Source: Thermoanaerobacterales bacterium
Lineage (GTDB): Bacteria; Bacillota; Thermosediminibacteria; Thermosediminibacterales; Tepidanaerobacteraceae
Assembly: GCA_012839145.1 (NCBI GenBank)
Contig: DUNY01000165.1
Location: 1-9,553, forward strand
DNA: 9,553 bases
Reading direction: 5' to 3'
Shown here piece by piece: positions 1-7,017 of the stretch. The notes under the pieces were generated by a model. It made no database searches. It was not told where the DNA came from and worked only from the letters and a program-made list of their open reading frames with translations. Position numbers and translations under genes: made by a program. Each line of letters begins with the position of its first letter. The first letter of the stretch is position 1.

Positions 1-531
1 GACGATTATATGATACTTCAGCGGGACTTGATGGTGGATGGAGGCCTAAAACCGGTATCTGAAGAAGAGGTCCTTGCTGTAAGGAACAAAGCGGCAAAGG
101 CACTGCAGGCTGTATTTAACAAACTAGGACTGCCTCCTATTACCGATGAAGAGGTGGAAGCTGCCACTGTTGCTAATGGTTCAAAGGATATGCCTCTGCG
201 AGACATAAATGAGGATTTGAAAGCTGCAACGGAAATGATGGACAGGGGTATAACAAGTCTTGATGTAATTAAAGCATTGGCACAAAGTGGTTTTGATGAT
301 GTTGCGCAAAATATTCTCAACATGCTCAAACAAAGAATTGCAGGTGATTACTTACATACATCGGCAGTATTGGATGAAAACTTCAATATAGACTCGGCAG
401 TAAACAATCCTAATGATTATCAAGGTCCCGGTACCGGATATCGCTTATCTCAGCAGCGCTGGGATGAAATAAAAGACATCCCCATTGCTTTAAAACCCGA
501 GGATTTTGAGACAAAAGAAGGGGGGAATTGA
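1..531 (+). CDS. pduC: Propanediol (diol) dehydratase large subunit, 3' part
   Basis: This is the C-terminal 176 residues of the adenosylcobalamin-dependent diol dehydratase large (alpha) subunit, which carries the TIM-barrel active site converting 1,2-propanediol to propionaldehyde in the microcompartment lumen. The reading frame is open from base 1, so the gene starts upstream; the ATG at base 10 is internal. Recognition rests on close resemblance to the remembered PduC C-terminus: [20 protein letters not shown], then [41 protein letters not shown] and the closing [20 protein letters not shown]. The family is about 554 residues long, so roughly one third is present. The stop is followed after 2 bases by pduD, as expected for subunits made in equal amounts. 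A glycerol dehydratase (DhaB) subunit is the main alternative, but the shell genes downstream favour propanediol utilisation. Confidence 0.97.
   Translation, partial: DDYMILQRDLMVDGGLKPVSEEEVLAVRNKAAKALQAVFNKLGLPPITDEEVEAATVANGSKDMPLRDINEDLKAATEMMDRGITSLDVIKALAQSGFDDVAQNILNMLKQRIAGDYLHTSAVLDENFNIDSAVNNPNDYQGPGTGYRLSQQRWDEIKDIPIALKPEDFETKEGGN
518..525 (+). promoter_or_regulatory. Ribosome binding site deciding the pduD start
   Basis: AAGGGGGG lies 8 bases before the ATG at 534 but only 2 bases before the in-frame TTG at 528. The spacing favours ATG 534. The site lies inside the last codons of pduC. Confidence 0.7.
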
Positions 532-533
532 AC

Positions 534-1178
534 ATGATAAGCACTGAAGCTCTTGTGGACAAGGTAGTAAATGAAGTATTGAGGCAGCTAAAAAGTGAAG
601 GGATGACTGAAAAAAAGGATTTGAAAGTTTCACAAATCAACTTTTCTGAAATAGGTCCGGCAAAACAAGGAACTATTGAAGATGAAGTTGTAGTCGGTAT
701 TTCTCCGGCTTTTGGAGGGCATTTCCAAGAAAACATTGTTGGTGTTCCTTTAAAGGATATTTTGCGGGAAGTTGTTGCAGGAATATCCGAAGAGGGGTTG
801 CAGTTTAGAATTTTAAGGATAAATCACACTGCAGATGTTGCCTTTATTGCCCATACTGCAGCCAAGCTGTCAGGTTCCGGCGTAGGAATAGGGATCCAAT
901 CCCGAGGCACCACGGTAATTCACCACAAAGACCTTCAGCCTTTGAACAATTTAGAATTATTCCCCCAATGTCCATTAATGACTTTGGATACCTATAGAAT
1001 GATCGGGAAAAATGCAGCTAAATATGCCAAAGGAGAATCACCTGAACCCGTCCCCGTTGTCAATGATCAAATGGCGCGGCCAAAATATCAAGCCAAAGCT
1101 GCAGTTATGCATAATTTTGAAACAAAATATGTCAAAACAGGTGTTAAGCCTGTAGAACTCAGCTTTTCTTTTAATTAG
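534..1178 (+). CDS. pduD: Propanediol (diol) dehydratase medium subunit
   Basis: Medium (beta) subunit of diol dehydratase, 214 residues, which with the large subunit forms the cobalamin-binding interface. The body is nearly co-linear with the remembered enterobacterial Pdu[60 protein letters not shown], and [14 protein letters not shown] near the end. Residues 4-20 ([17 protein letters not shown]) form an amphipathic helix, followed by a charged linker up to about residue 40. This matches the known encapsulation peptide of PduD, which carries the dehydratase into the compartment. ATG 534 was chosen over TTG 528 because of ribosome-site spacing. The gene lies 2 bases after pduC and 13 before pduE. 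No key region looks missing. Confidence 0.97.
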   Translation: MISTEALVDKVVNEVLRQLKSEGMTEKKDLKVSQINFSEIGPAKQGTIEDEVVVGISPAFGGHFQENIVGVPLKDILREVVAGISEEGLQFRILRINHTADVAFIAHTAAKLSGSGVGIGIQSRGTTVIHHKDLQPLNNLELFPQCPLMTLDTYRMIGKNAAKYAKGESPEPVPVVNDQMARPKYQAKAAVMHNFETKYVKTGVKPVELSFSFN

Positions 1179-1184
1179 GGAGGT
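1177..1184 (+). promoter_or_regulatory. Ribosome binding site deciding the pduE start
   Basis: AGGGAGGT overlaps the pduD stop codon and ends 7 bases before the ATG at 1192. The in-frame GTG at 1183 lies inside this site, so it cannot be the start served by it. Confidence 0.75.
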
Positions 1185-1191
1185 GTTCGGG

Positions 1192-1716
1192 ATGATTGAT
1201 GAAAAAAAATTAGAAAATATGGTTCGTGAGGTTTTGGCAAACATGGGGAAAAATGAATCTACGGAAGGGGCCATTAAGGAATGCTCGGAAACGGAGCAAT
1301 GTAACTTAGATGTAGAAGACTACCCTCTTGCTACACAAAGACCGGATCTGGTTAAAACCGCAAGAGGGCAGAGTTTGGATGATATAACTTTAGATGAAGT
1401 CATGAAGGGTAATATAAAACCTGAAGATTTGAGGATAACGGATAAAACCCTTCTAATGCAGGCGGAAATTGCCGAAAAAGTCGGTCGTCGACAGCTAGCC
1501 CAAAATTTCAGAAGAGCGGCGGAACTTACAAAAGTGCCTGATGACAGGATACTTGAGATATATACCGCTTTAAGGCCCTACAGATCATCAAAGGAGGAAC
1601 TGCTGTCAATAGCTGAGGAGTTAGAAAAAACATATAATGCACCCCTTTGTGCAAATCATGTGGAGGAAGCTGCAGAAGTTTATGAGCGTAGGCGTTTGCT
1701 AAAAGGGATGGAATAA
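1192..1716 (+). CDS. pduE: Propanediol (diol) dehydratase small subunit
   Basis: Small (gamma) subunit of diol dehydratase, 174 residues, close to the roughly 173 of the enterobacterial protein. Diagnostic stretches are VEDYPLATQRPDLVKTARG, LRITDKTLLMQAEIAEKVGR, RRAAELTKVPDDRILEIYTA and LRPYRSSKEELLSIAEELE. The first 19 residues contain an amphipathic helix (KKLENMVREVLANMG), then a polar linker rich in E, S, C and N to about residue 40. This is the same arrangement as in PduD, and PduE N-termini are also discussed as targeting sequences. The start at ATG 1192 is fixed by the ribosome site just upstream. pduG begins 12 bases after the stop. Confidence 0.97.
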   Translation: MIDEKKLENMVREVLANMGKNESTEGAIKECSETEQCNLDVEDYPLATQRPDLVKTARGQSLDDITLDEVMKGNIKPEDLRITDKTLLMQAEIAEKVGRRQLAQNFRRAAELTKVPDDRILEIYTALRPYRSSKEELLSIAEELEKTYNAPLCANHVEEAAEVYERRRLLKGME

Positions 1717-1728
1717 CGGAGGTTTAAA

Positions 1729-3531
1729 ATGCTCGTAGCAGGTGTAGATATTGGAAATAATACCATAGAGGTTGCTTTAGCAAAAGTTGAAGAAAACAGC
1801 ACTGTCTTTATTTCCAGCGGCATAGCAGCTACTACTGGAGTAAAGGGAACACCGTCAAATATTACCGGAATACGCATGGCTTTGGAGGATGCTTTAAGAA
1901 AAGCTTCCATTGATATGAGGAGTTTAGACCTTATAAGATTGAATGAAGCTACACCAGTTATTTCAGATATGGCCATGGAGACAATAACGGAAACCATCAT
2001 AACAGAATCTACAATGATTGGACATAATCCATCTACACCGGGAGGGAGAGGATTGGGGGTAGGCAAAACTACCCTCATTTTCCACCTGGATAAAGTCAAA
2101 TCCGGTGAAAAGGTAATAGCAATTGTGCCTAGAAATGTGGACTTTGAAGATGCGGCAATCATTATAAATAAAGCTGTGAGCAGTGGGGTCCGAGTTGAGG
2201 GGGCCGTGGTTCAAAAGGATGACGGAGTACTTATATCTAATCGATTGAAAAAGAAGATTCCCATTGTAGACGAGGTAGCCTATATCGATAAGGTACCCAT
2301 TGGTATGCCGGCAGCGGTGGAAGTGGCAGAACAAGGCTATACCATAAAAACTCTTTCAAACCCTTACGGTATTGCCACAGTTTTTGAGCTTTCTCCGGAG
2401 GAAACTAAGAATATAGTTCCCGTGGCAAGGGCACTGATTGGCAACCGGTCTGCAGTGGTAATAAGGACTCCGGCAGGGGATGTGCAAGAAAGAAGGATAC
2501 CTGCGGGAAGTATGGTTCTTTATGGGGAAAAGGGCAGGACCTCAGTGGATTTGGATGAAGGTGCGAAAGAGGTAATGGAAGAGCTCCAGCGCATATATCC
2601 TTTGCAGGATGCCCAAGGAACTTCCGGCACCAATGTGGGAGGTTTACTTGCTAAGATTCGCAGTACCATGGCAGAATTGACGGGGCAGAAGCCTGAGGCC
2701 ATAAAGATTCAAGATATACTGGCCGTTGATACATTGGTCCAGCAAAAAGTCAAAGGCGGTCTTGCCAATGAATTTTTTGCGGAAGATGCGGTTGGTCTGG
2801 CTGCAATGGTGAAAAGCTCTCGACTGCCTATGGAAAAAGTGGCGAAAAAAGTTAAAGAAGAGCTGTCGGTTCCGGTTCATATAGCAGGAGTTGAGGCTAA
2901 TATGGCCATCAACGGTGCTTTGACAACACCCGGCACTGCAAAGCCTTTGGCGGTTTTGGATTTGGGCGGCGGATCCGTTGACGCAGCATTTTTGACGGAT
3001 GATGGTAAAATAAAGACCGTTCATATGGCCGGTGCCGGAGATATGGTGAATATGCTCATGGGAGCAGAGCTTGGTATAACGGACAAAATGCTGCTGGAAG
3101 ACATTAAATGCAATCCCTTGGCAAAGGTTGAAAGTCTGTTTTCCATAAGATTGGAAGACCATACGGTAAAGTTTTTTGACAGCCCCTTAGATCCCAAGAT
3201 ATATGCAAGAGTTATCCTTCTAAAAGATGATGGGATGATTCCACTACCGGGAGACATGAAACTGGAAAGGATAAGAACGGTAAGAAGGGAAACCAAAGAA
3301 AAGGTTTTTGTAACAAATGCCCTAAGGGCCTTAGAACAAGTTGCTCCGGCAGGAAATATAAGGCTTTTGGATTTTGTGGTCCTATTAGGAGGGTCCGCCT
3401 TGGATTTCGAAATACCTGAAATGATATCCGATGCCCTGGCAAATTATGGAGTTGTAGCAGGGCGCGGCAATATCAGAGGGAAAGAAGGCCCCAGAAATGC
3501 AGTGGCAACTGGTCTTGTGCTAAGTGAGTGA
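1729..3531 (+). CDS. pduG: Diol dehydratase reactivase, large subunit
   Basis: Large subunit of the diol dehydratase reactivating factor, an ATP-dependent, actin/Hsp70-fold chaperone that releases damaged cobalamin from inactivated PduCDE so that fresh cofactor can bind. The protein has 600 residues (enterobacterial PduG has about 610). Landmarks in order: DIGNNTIEVAL at 7-17, a phosphate-1-type loop; METITETIITESTMIGHNP at about 83-101, a hallmark of this family; SNPYGIATVF and IGNRSAVVIRTPAGDV in the middle; DLGGGSVDA at 411-419, a phosphate-2-type loop; and near the end VVAGRGNIRGKEGPRNAVATG. A CGGAGGT site sits 5 bases before ATG 1729. The gene lies between the dehydratase subunits and the small reactivase subunit pduH, with which it forms an A2B2 complex in studied systems. 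No truncation or missing motif is visible. Confidence 0.97.
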   Translation: MLVAGVDIGNNTIEVALAKVEENSTVFISSGIAATTGVKGTPSNITGIRMALEDALRKASIDMRSLDLIRLNEATPVISDMAMETITETIITESTMIGHNPSTPGGRGLGVGKTTLIFHLDKVKSGEKVIAIVPRNVDFEDAAIIINKAVSSGVRVEGAVVQKDDGVLISNRLKKKIPIVDEVAYIDKVPIGMPAAVEVAEQGYTIKTLSNPYGIATVFELSPEETKNIVPVARALIGNRSAVVIRTPAGDVQERRIPAGSMVLYGEKGRTSVDLDEGAKEVMEELQRIYPLQDAQGTSGTNVGGLLAKIRSTMAELTGQKPEAIKIQDILAVDTLVQQKVKGGLANEFFAEDAVGLAAMVKSSRLPMEKVAKKVKEELSVPVHIAGVEANMAINGALTTPGTAKPLAVLDLGGGSVDAAFLTDDGKIKTVHMAGAGDMVNMLMGAELGITDKMLLEDIKCNPLAKVESLFSIRLEDHTVKFFDSPLDPKIYARVILLKDDGMIPLPGDMKLERIRTVRRETKEKVFVTNALRALEQVAPAGNIRLLDFVVLLGGSALDFEIPEMISDALANYGVVAGRGNIRGKEGPRNAVATGLVLSE

Positions 3532-3539
3532 GGTATGCC

Positions 3540-3896
3540 ATGAGAAGCTATGATCAAATAAGACCCACAATTTTTATATATTATGATGATTACCATATGA
3601 TTCAAATTCCCATAAAAAAGGTAAAGGAAGGTTTGGAAGAAGAGGGAGTGCCTTGGGAGGAAAAACAAATCAAGGGAAATGCTCAGTATTTAGCCAAACA
3701 GGCAGCCCAAGATTCCCGATTGGGAATAGGTATTGGCCTTTTGTCTGACGGAACATGTCTATTACAGCATCGGCGCATGCCCATGGGCAATCCTATTATG
3801 AAGGTGTTAGCCGGCGCCGACACCATGGAAAACTACAGAGTTTTGGGGAGTAATGCCGCCCGGCTGGCTAAAAACATGCCACTTAAGTGGTTTTGA
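3540..3896 (+). CDS. pduH: Diol dehydratase reactivase, small subunit
   Basis: Small (beta) subunit of the dehydratase reactivase, 118 residues. In the known mechanism it resembles the dehydratase medium subunit and swaps with it, opening the complex to release inactive cobalamin. Visible signs are [15 protein letters not shown] (the family's 'IEEEGIP' segment), a glycine-rich [17 protein letters not shown] segment matching the [14 protein letters not shown] region of PduD, and [19 protein letters not shown] near the end (compare 'NTGNNAARLVKGIP' in enterobacteria). The internal similarity to PduD agrees with the swapping model. An in-frame GTG at 3528 overlaps the pduG stop, but ATG 3540 has a GAGG site 6 bases upstream and is preferred. 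The gene is more divergent than its neighbours, but position and motifs make the call firm. Confidence 0.93.
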   Translation: MRSYDQIRPTIFIYYDDYHMIQIPIKKVKEGLEEEGVPWEEKQIKGNAQYLAKQAAQDSRLGIGIGLLSDGTCLLQHRRMPMGNPIMKVLAGADTMENYRVLGSNAARLAKNMPLKWF

Positions 3897-3903
3897 GGAG
3901 GGA
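3895..3903 (+). promoter_or_regulatory. Ribosome binding site deciding the pduK start
   Basis: GAGGAGGGA includes a core GGAGG at 3897-3901, which is 6 bases before GTG 3908. The in-frame GTG 3887 and TTG 3893 lie upstream of or at this site, so GTG 3908 is the supported start. It also gives the usual short N-terminus of a BMC hexamer protein. Confidence 0.75.
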
Positions 3904-3907
3904 GAGT

Positions 3908-4429
3908 GTGAAAGGCAAAAAAGCTCTGGGGATTATTGAAACCTATGGTTTAACATGTGCTATGGAAGCGGCTGATACTGCTGTAAAGGCAGCCAATGTG
4001 GAGCTGGTAGGCTATGAGTTGGCGCGGGGAAGCGGTCTTACCACTGTTAAAGTAGTGGGAGATGTAGGCAGTGTAAAGGCAGCCATGAGTGCGGCAAATG
4101 CATCGGCCTTGAAAGTGGGAAAGGTAGTGTCAGTTCATGTTATCCCAAGACCCCATAATGACATAGATGTGCTTATGAAGTCGGAAAATTCTTTGGCTGA
4201 CAAATGTAAGAGGCAAAAAACCGATGATGAAGAACAAAAGCCAGAGGATAATAATAAGTCAGAAGACAAATTGCAGAATGATGAAATACAGGAAGAACAG
4301 CAGTCTATAGAAAAAGAAGTGCCAAATGAACAAGAACATACATGCAACTTATGTAAAGACCCCCAATGCCCCAGAAAAAAAGGTGAACCTCGAATAAACT
4401 GCATTCACTACGGAGAAGGAGAAATTTGA
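3908..4429 (+). CDS. pduK: BMC shell protein with acidic linker and cysteine-rich tail, PduK-like
   Basis: Microcompartment shell tile of the BMC-H (hexamer) type, 173 residues starting at GTG 3908. Residues 1-90 are a BMC domain: [20 protein letters not shown] at 4-23, the pore loop RGSG at 40-43, [19 protein letters not shown] to about 63, and [10 protein letters not shown] at 78-87. Residues about 92-144 are a low-complexity linker rich in D, E, K, Q and N. The tail has four cysteines, C146, C149, C154 and C165 (C-x2-C-x4-C-x10-C), in [20 protein letters not shown]. This closely resembles the remembered tail of Salmonella PduK (CNLCLDPACPRQKGEPRSLC), suggested to bind an iron-sulfur cluster or a metal. 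The only other shell gene here is pduN, so the major hexamers are presumably encoded outside the window. Shell identity is certain; metal binding is inferred. Confidence 0.93.
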   Translation: MKGKKALGIIETYGLTCAMEAADTAVKAANVELVGYELARGSGLTTVKVVGDVGSVKAAMSAANASALKVGKVVSVHVIPRPHNDIDVLMKSENSLADKCKRQKTDDEEQKPEDNNKSEDKLQNDEIQEEQQSIEKEVPNEQEHTCNLCKDPQCPRKKGEPRINCIHYGEGEI

Positions 4430-4439
4430 GGTGAAGTGA

Positions 4440-5090
4440 GTGTATGGTGAAAAACAAAAAGAACTGGTAGACAAAATTGTTCGATGTGTAATAACACAGC
4501 TAGAAAACTGTAAGGAATCCGGTTATGAAATTACAGTGAATATTTCAGCAAGACATGTTCACTTATCAAAAGAACATGTTGAAATACTTTTCGGAAAAAA
4601 CCATACCATAACCCCTATCCGCGAGCTAATGCAGCCGGGAGAATTTGCTGCCAAAGAAACGGTTATGGTTATTGGGCCTAAGGGAGTTATACAAAATGTA
4701 AGGGTGCTGGGACCGCTGAGGGATAAAACCCAAGTGGAGATTTCCAAGACGGACGGATATACCCTGGGAATTGATGCCCCCGTTAGAGAATCGGGAAATC
4801 ATAAGGATACGCCTGGGTGCATATTGGCCGGTCCTATGGGGGCGGTTCGATTGGAAGATGGAGTAATATGTGCACTCAGGCATATACACATGCCTGAGGA
4901 TTTAGCCAAGGAGTGGGATCTAAGCAACAATCAGCATGTCAAGGTTGCTACTTGCGGCAAGCGTAGGGTCGTTTTCGATAAAGTTCTTGTTAGGGTATCT
5001 CCGGATTTTGTCTCGGAAATGCACGTAGATACCGATGAGGCCAATGCGTCAGGGATAAAAAGTGGAGACAAAGTATTTCTTATGAATTAA
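4440..5090 (+). CDS. pduL: Phosphate propanoyltransferase (phosphotransacylase)
   Basis: PduL converts propionyl-CoA and phosphate to propionyl-phosphate, recycling CoA inside the compartment. It is unrelated in fold to the Pta enzyme. The protein has 216 residues. Two zinc sites can be read: H39 and H41 in SARHVHLS, E100 in KTQVEISKT, H148 and H150 in LRHIHMP, and H195 in SEMHVDTDEAN. Each is offset by exactly 9 from the ligands recalled for the structurally solved Rhodopseudomonas enzyme. R94 in GPLRDKT matches its conserved arginine. Residues 8-24 (ELVDKIVRCVITQLENC) form an amphipathic helix of the encapsulation type, and part of it is nearly the same as that of PduD. The start is GTG 4440, with GAGGTGA ending 5 bases upstream. 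It lies 10 bases after pduK; no pduJ intervenes. Confidence 0.97.
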   Translation: MYGEKQKELVDKIVRCVITQLENCKESGYEITVNISARHVHLSKEHVEILFGKNHTITPIRELMQPGEFAAKETVMVIGPKGVIQNVRVLGPLRDKTQVEISKTDGYTLGIDAPVRESGNHKDTPGCILAGPMGAVRLEDGVICALRHIHMPEDLAKEWDLSNNQHVKVATCGKRRVVFDKVLVRVSPDFVSEMHVDTDEANASGIKSGDKVFLMN

Positions 5091-5095
5091 GGAGG
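5089..5095 (+). promoter_or_regulatory. Ribosome binding site supporting the TTG start of eutJ
   Basis: AAGGAGG, a near-perfect site overlapping the pduL stop, lies 9 bases before TTG 5105. I see no in-frame ATG close by, so the TTG is the best-supported start. Confidence 0.7.
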
Positions 5096-5104
5096 AAGAA
5101 ACCC

Positions 5105-5944
5105 TTGTCCCTAAATGATACGAAGTTTGGTGAAGAACTATGTAAAACTTTTTGGGACTGTATAAATGGAAGTATTCATTCCGGCTCAGGAAATTATCGG
5201 GTGGGAGTGGATTTAGGCACTGCAAATGTCGTAACGGCGGTGGTTGACGGTGACGACAACCCTGTAGCCGGAAGAATAAAAAGAGCTGAAGTTGTGAGAG
5301 ACGGTATAGTGGTTAATTTCGTTGAAGCAAGGAATATCGTTGAAAGTATGCTTCAGGAACTTCGGCAGGACCTTGGGGCAGATTTAGAATACGGGGCTTG
5401 TGCAGTGCCGCCGGGCACAAGGGAAGGGGATTTTCGGGCGGTCAGGTATGTGGTGGAATCAGCAGGTCTTCAGGTATCAGATGTATTTGAAGAACCTGTG
5501 GCAGCTACAAAGGTGCTAGGTATGGAAGATCAAGTCATAGTGGATATAGGCGGCGGAACTACAGGCATATCTATAGTAAAATCCGGCCAGGTTATCTATA
5601 CTGCTGATGAACCTACCGGAGGAGTGCACTTTACTTTAGTGATTGCCGGCAATTACGGTATAGATATTGATGAAGCTGAAGAAATGAAGCTTAATGCTGT
5701 CAACCATAGAAGACTCCTGCCTATAGTAAAGCCTGTAATGGAAAAAGTGGCCACTATAATTCATGAACACATAATGGGACATGGTGTTGAAAAAATCTGT
5801 TTGGTGGGCGGGACAAGCAGTTTTGAGGGTTTGAAAGATGTAGTGGAACAAATAACCGGTATTCCGGTTTATGTTCCTGAACACTGCATCCTGGTTACAC
5901 CCCTAGGAATAGCACTTTCATGCAGAAGAGGGGGATTTAAATGA
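5105..5944 (+). CDS. eutJ: EutJ-type Hsp70/actin-fold chaperone-like protein
   Basis: A 279-residue protein of the EutJ family (ethanolamine utilisation chaperone-like ATPase), the same length as enterobacterial EutJ. Visible motifs are the phosphate-1 loop RVGVDLGTANVVTAVV at 32-47, RAEVVRDGIVVNF (compare 'WADVVRDGIVWDF' in E. coli), the phosphate-2 loop VDIGGGTTGISIVK from 146, TADEPTGGVHFTL, and the adenosine-type LVGGTSSFEG at 233-242. The exact function of EutJ is not settled; a role in folding, assembly or reactivation of compartment proteins is proposed. Its presence in a pdu operon matches the order recalled for Listeria (pduL-eutJ-unknown-eutN-pduO). With pduG it makes two actin-fold ATPases in one operon. 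Translation starts at TTG 5105. Its stop overlaps the next start by 4 bases (ATGA), so coupled translation is likely. Confidence 0.94.
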   Translation: MSLNDTKFGEELCKTFWDCINGSIHSGSGNYRVGVDLGTANVVTAVVDGDDNPVAGRIKRAEVVRDGIVVNFVEARNIVESMLQELRQDLGADLEYGACAVPPGTREGDFRAVRYVVESAGLQVSDVFEEPVAATKVLGMEDQVIVDIGGGTTGISIVKSGQVIYTADEPTGGVHFTLVIAGNYGIDIDEAEEMKLNAVNHRRLLPIVKPVMEKVATIIHEHIMGHGVEKICLVGGTSSFEGLKDVVEQITGIPVYVPEHCILVTPLGIALSCRRGGFK

Positions 5945-6720
5945 ACAGAGTCCAACTGGAGGAAAGATTGAGAGTTTTAGTGGAAGAAGCGGTAATTAGG
6001 ATTTTGAAAGGCAGGCTGCTGGTCATAATGACCGGGGGAACCATTGGAGCGGAAGCTGCCTTAAAGCAGCTGGAAAAAACCTTAGCCCTTAAAAAGGTTA
6101 GTATTGATGTGATGTTTTCTGCTGCAGGATCAAGAATCCATAATACGAAATCCACAATGGATAGGCTAAAAGCCCATAAAATCTTTATTGAAGGCAGTGA
6201 AAGAATAGAAAGTATAAAAGATTACACTGGAGTAATCTTTCCCGTGCTTTCCAGAAATACTGCATCTAAAGGGGCAAACTTAATCTTTGACGGGTATGCG
6301 GCAGAATTAATGGTAGATGCTCTTATGCTGGGGATTCCCGTTGTTGCCGCAAAAGATGCGGCGGATGTGGAAAGTCTTGGGTGGAGTAAATTAGGTTTTA
6401 GGTGGGCAAATGCAAATCTTAAAGGTGCTTTCAGCAAGAACCTTTCCATACTGGAGGCTTATGGTGTTCACTTGTGTGCCGCAGATGAACTGGGTGATAT
6501 GGTGGAAAGTGTAATCTTTGGTGATAAAACTGCTAATAACGTGGCAAAGATTCCTGGCAAAACTTCCGTGGTCAGAATTGATAAAAACCCCGTTACCCGA
6601 AAGGACATTGCAGCTTATTTAGACGGAGAACACGAAATATGTATTCCGCGTAGTGTCCTGATAACACCCCTTGCACAGGATGTCATACGGGACTTCAATC
6701 TAAAAATCATAAGGGAGTAG
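5941..6720 (+). CDS. Flavoprotein-like BMC accessory protein in the pduM position
   Basis: A 259-residue protein without a settled function. Residues 4-23 form an amphipathic helix (VLVEEAVIRILKG at 12-24) of the encapsulation type. The core, about 25-200, looks like the flavoprotein/HFCD Rossmann family: beta strand and loop VIMTGGTIGAEAAL from 28, then FPVLSRNTASKGANLIFDG at 100-118, echoing the 'PaTaNTiaKiAnGiaD' FMN loop, followed by DALMLGIPVVAA. The C-terminus, 231-259, carries VLITPLAQDVIRDFN, a short motif recalled from the ends of PduM and the N-terminus of EutT. Position between eutJ and pduN is where pduM sits in Salmonella, and such flavoprotein genes are known in BMC loci. The start overlaps the eutJ stop, with AAGAGGGGGA 5 bases upstream. 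Flavin binding and partnership with PduS or PduO are inference. Confidence 0.75.
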   Translation: MNRVQLEERLRVLVEEAVIRILKGRLLVIMTGGTIGAEAALKQLEKTLALKKVSIDVMFSAAGSRIHNTKSTMDRLKAHKIFIEGSERIESIKDYTGVIFPVLSRNTASKGANLIFDGYAAELMVDALMLGIPVVAAKDAADVESLGWSKLGFRWANANLKGAFSKNLSILEAYGVHLCAADELGDMVESVIFGDKTANNVAKIPGKTSVVRIDKNPVTRKDIAAYLDGEHEICIPRSVLITPLAQDVIRDFNLKIIRE

Positions 6721-6730
6721 GGGGATAAAA

Positions 6731-7015
6731 ATGCTTTTGGCAAAAGTAGTTGGGACAGTGGTGGCAACAAAAAAAGATGAGACTTTGGTGGGGTCCAAAC
6801 TTCTGATAGTTCAGCCTTTACGGAAGGGAATAGATGATACAAAAGAAAATGACGAGGTTATCGTGGCCGTTGACTCCGTAGGAGCAGGTGTGGGAGAGTT
6901 GGTTTTGATGGTGGTGGGAACCACTGCCAGCCGTATAATGGCAAATGATAAAGCCCCCGTTGATGCAGCGGTGATTGGAATAGTTGATGATATAGAAATG
7001 AGCGGGGGGTATTGA
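6731..7015 (+). CDS. pduN: BMC pentameric vertex protein (EutN/CcmL family)
   Basis: BMC-P protein, 94 residues, the pentamer that caps the vertices of the polyhedral shell. It has the complete family signature: VVGTVVATKKDETLVGSKLL from residue 6, IVQPLRKG, then AVDSVGAGVGELVLMVVG and the closing PVDAAVIGIVDDIE. In the family's usual 'GSSAR' loop it has GTTASR, an ordinary variation. ATG 6731 has an AGGGGGA site 5 bases upstream. The gene follows the flavoprotein-like gene by 10 bases and precedes pduO by 2, matching the pduM-pduN-pduO order of known operons. As the only pentamer gene in the window it probably supplies all vertices, at low copy relative to the hexamers. Confidence 0.97.
   Translation: MLLAKVVGTVVATKKDETLVGSKLLIVQPLRKGIDDTKENDEVIVAVDSVGAGVGELVLMVVGTTASRIMANDKAPVDAAVIGIVDDIEMSGGY
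7004..7009 (+). promoter_or_regulatory. Ribosome binding site deciding the pduO start
   Basis: A run of six G lies 8 bases before TTG 7018 but only 2 bases before the in-frame TTG 7012, which overlaps the pduN stop. The 7018 start also gives the N-terminus M-G-IYTKTGD usual for this family. Confidence 0.6.
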
Positions 7016-7017
7016 AG

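Noticed and set aside
528..533. TTG 528 as the pduD start
   Set aside because: The ribosome site would be only 2 bases away; ATG 534 has normal spacing.
1680..2162. 160-codon open frame on the minus strand
   Set aside because: It lies opposite the end of pduE and the start of pduG, has no recognisable domain, and the plus strand carries clear conserved proteins.
2644..3162. 172-codon open frame on the minus strand within pduG
   Set aside because: Its translation is rich in H, C, Q and F without domain features, which is typical of an antisense shadow of a conserved gene.
3887..3907. GTG 3887 as the pduK start
   Set aside because: It would precede the GGAGG site and add a non-family leader before the BMC domain; GTG 3908 fits both.
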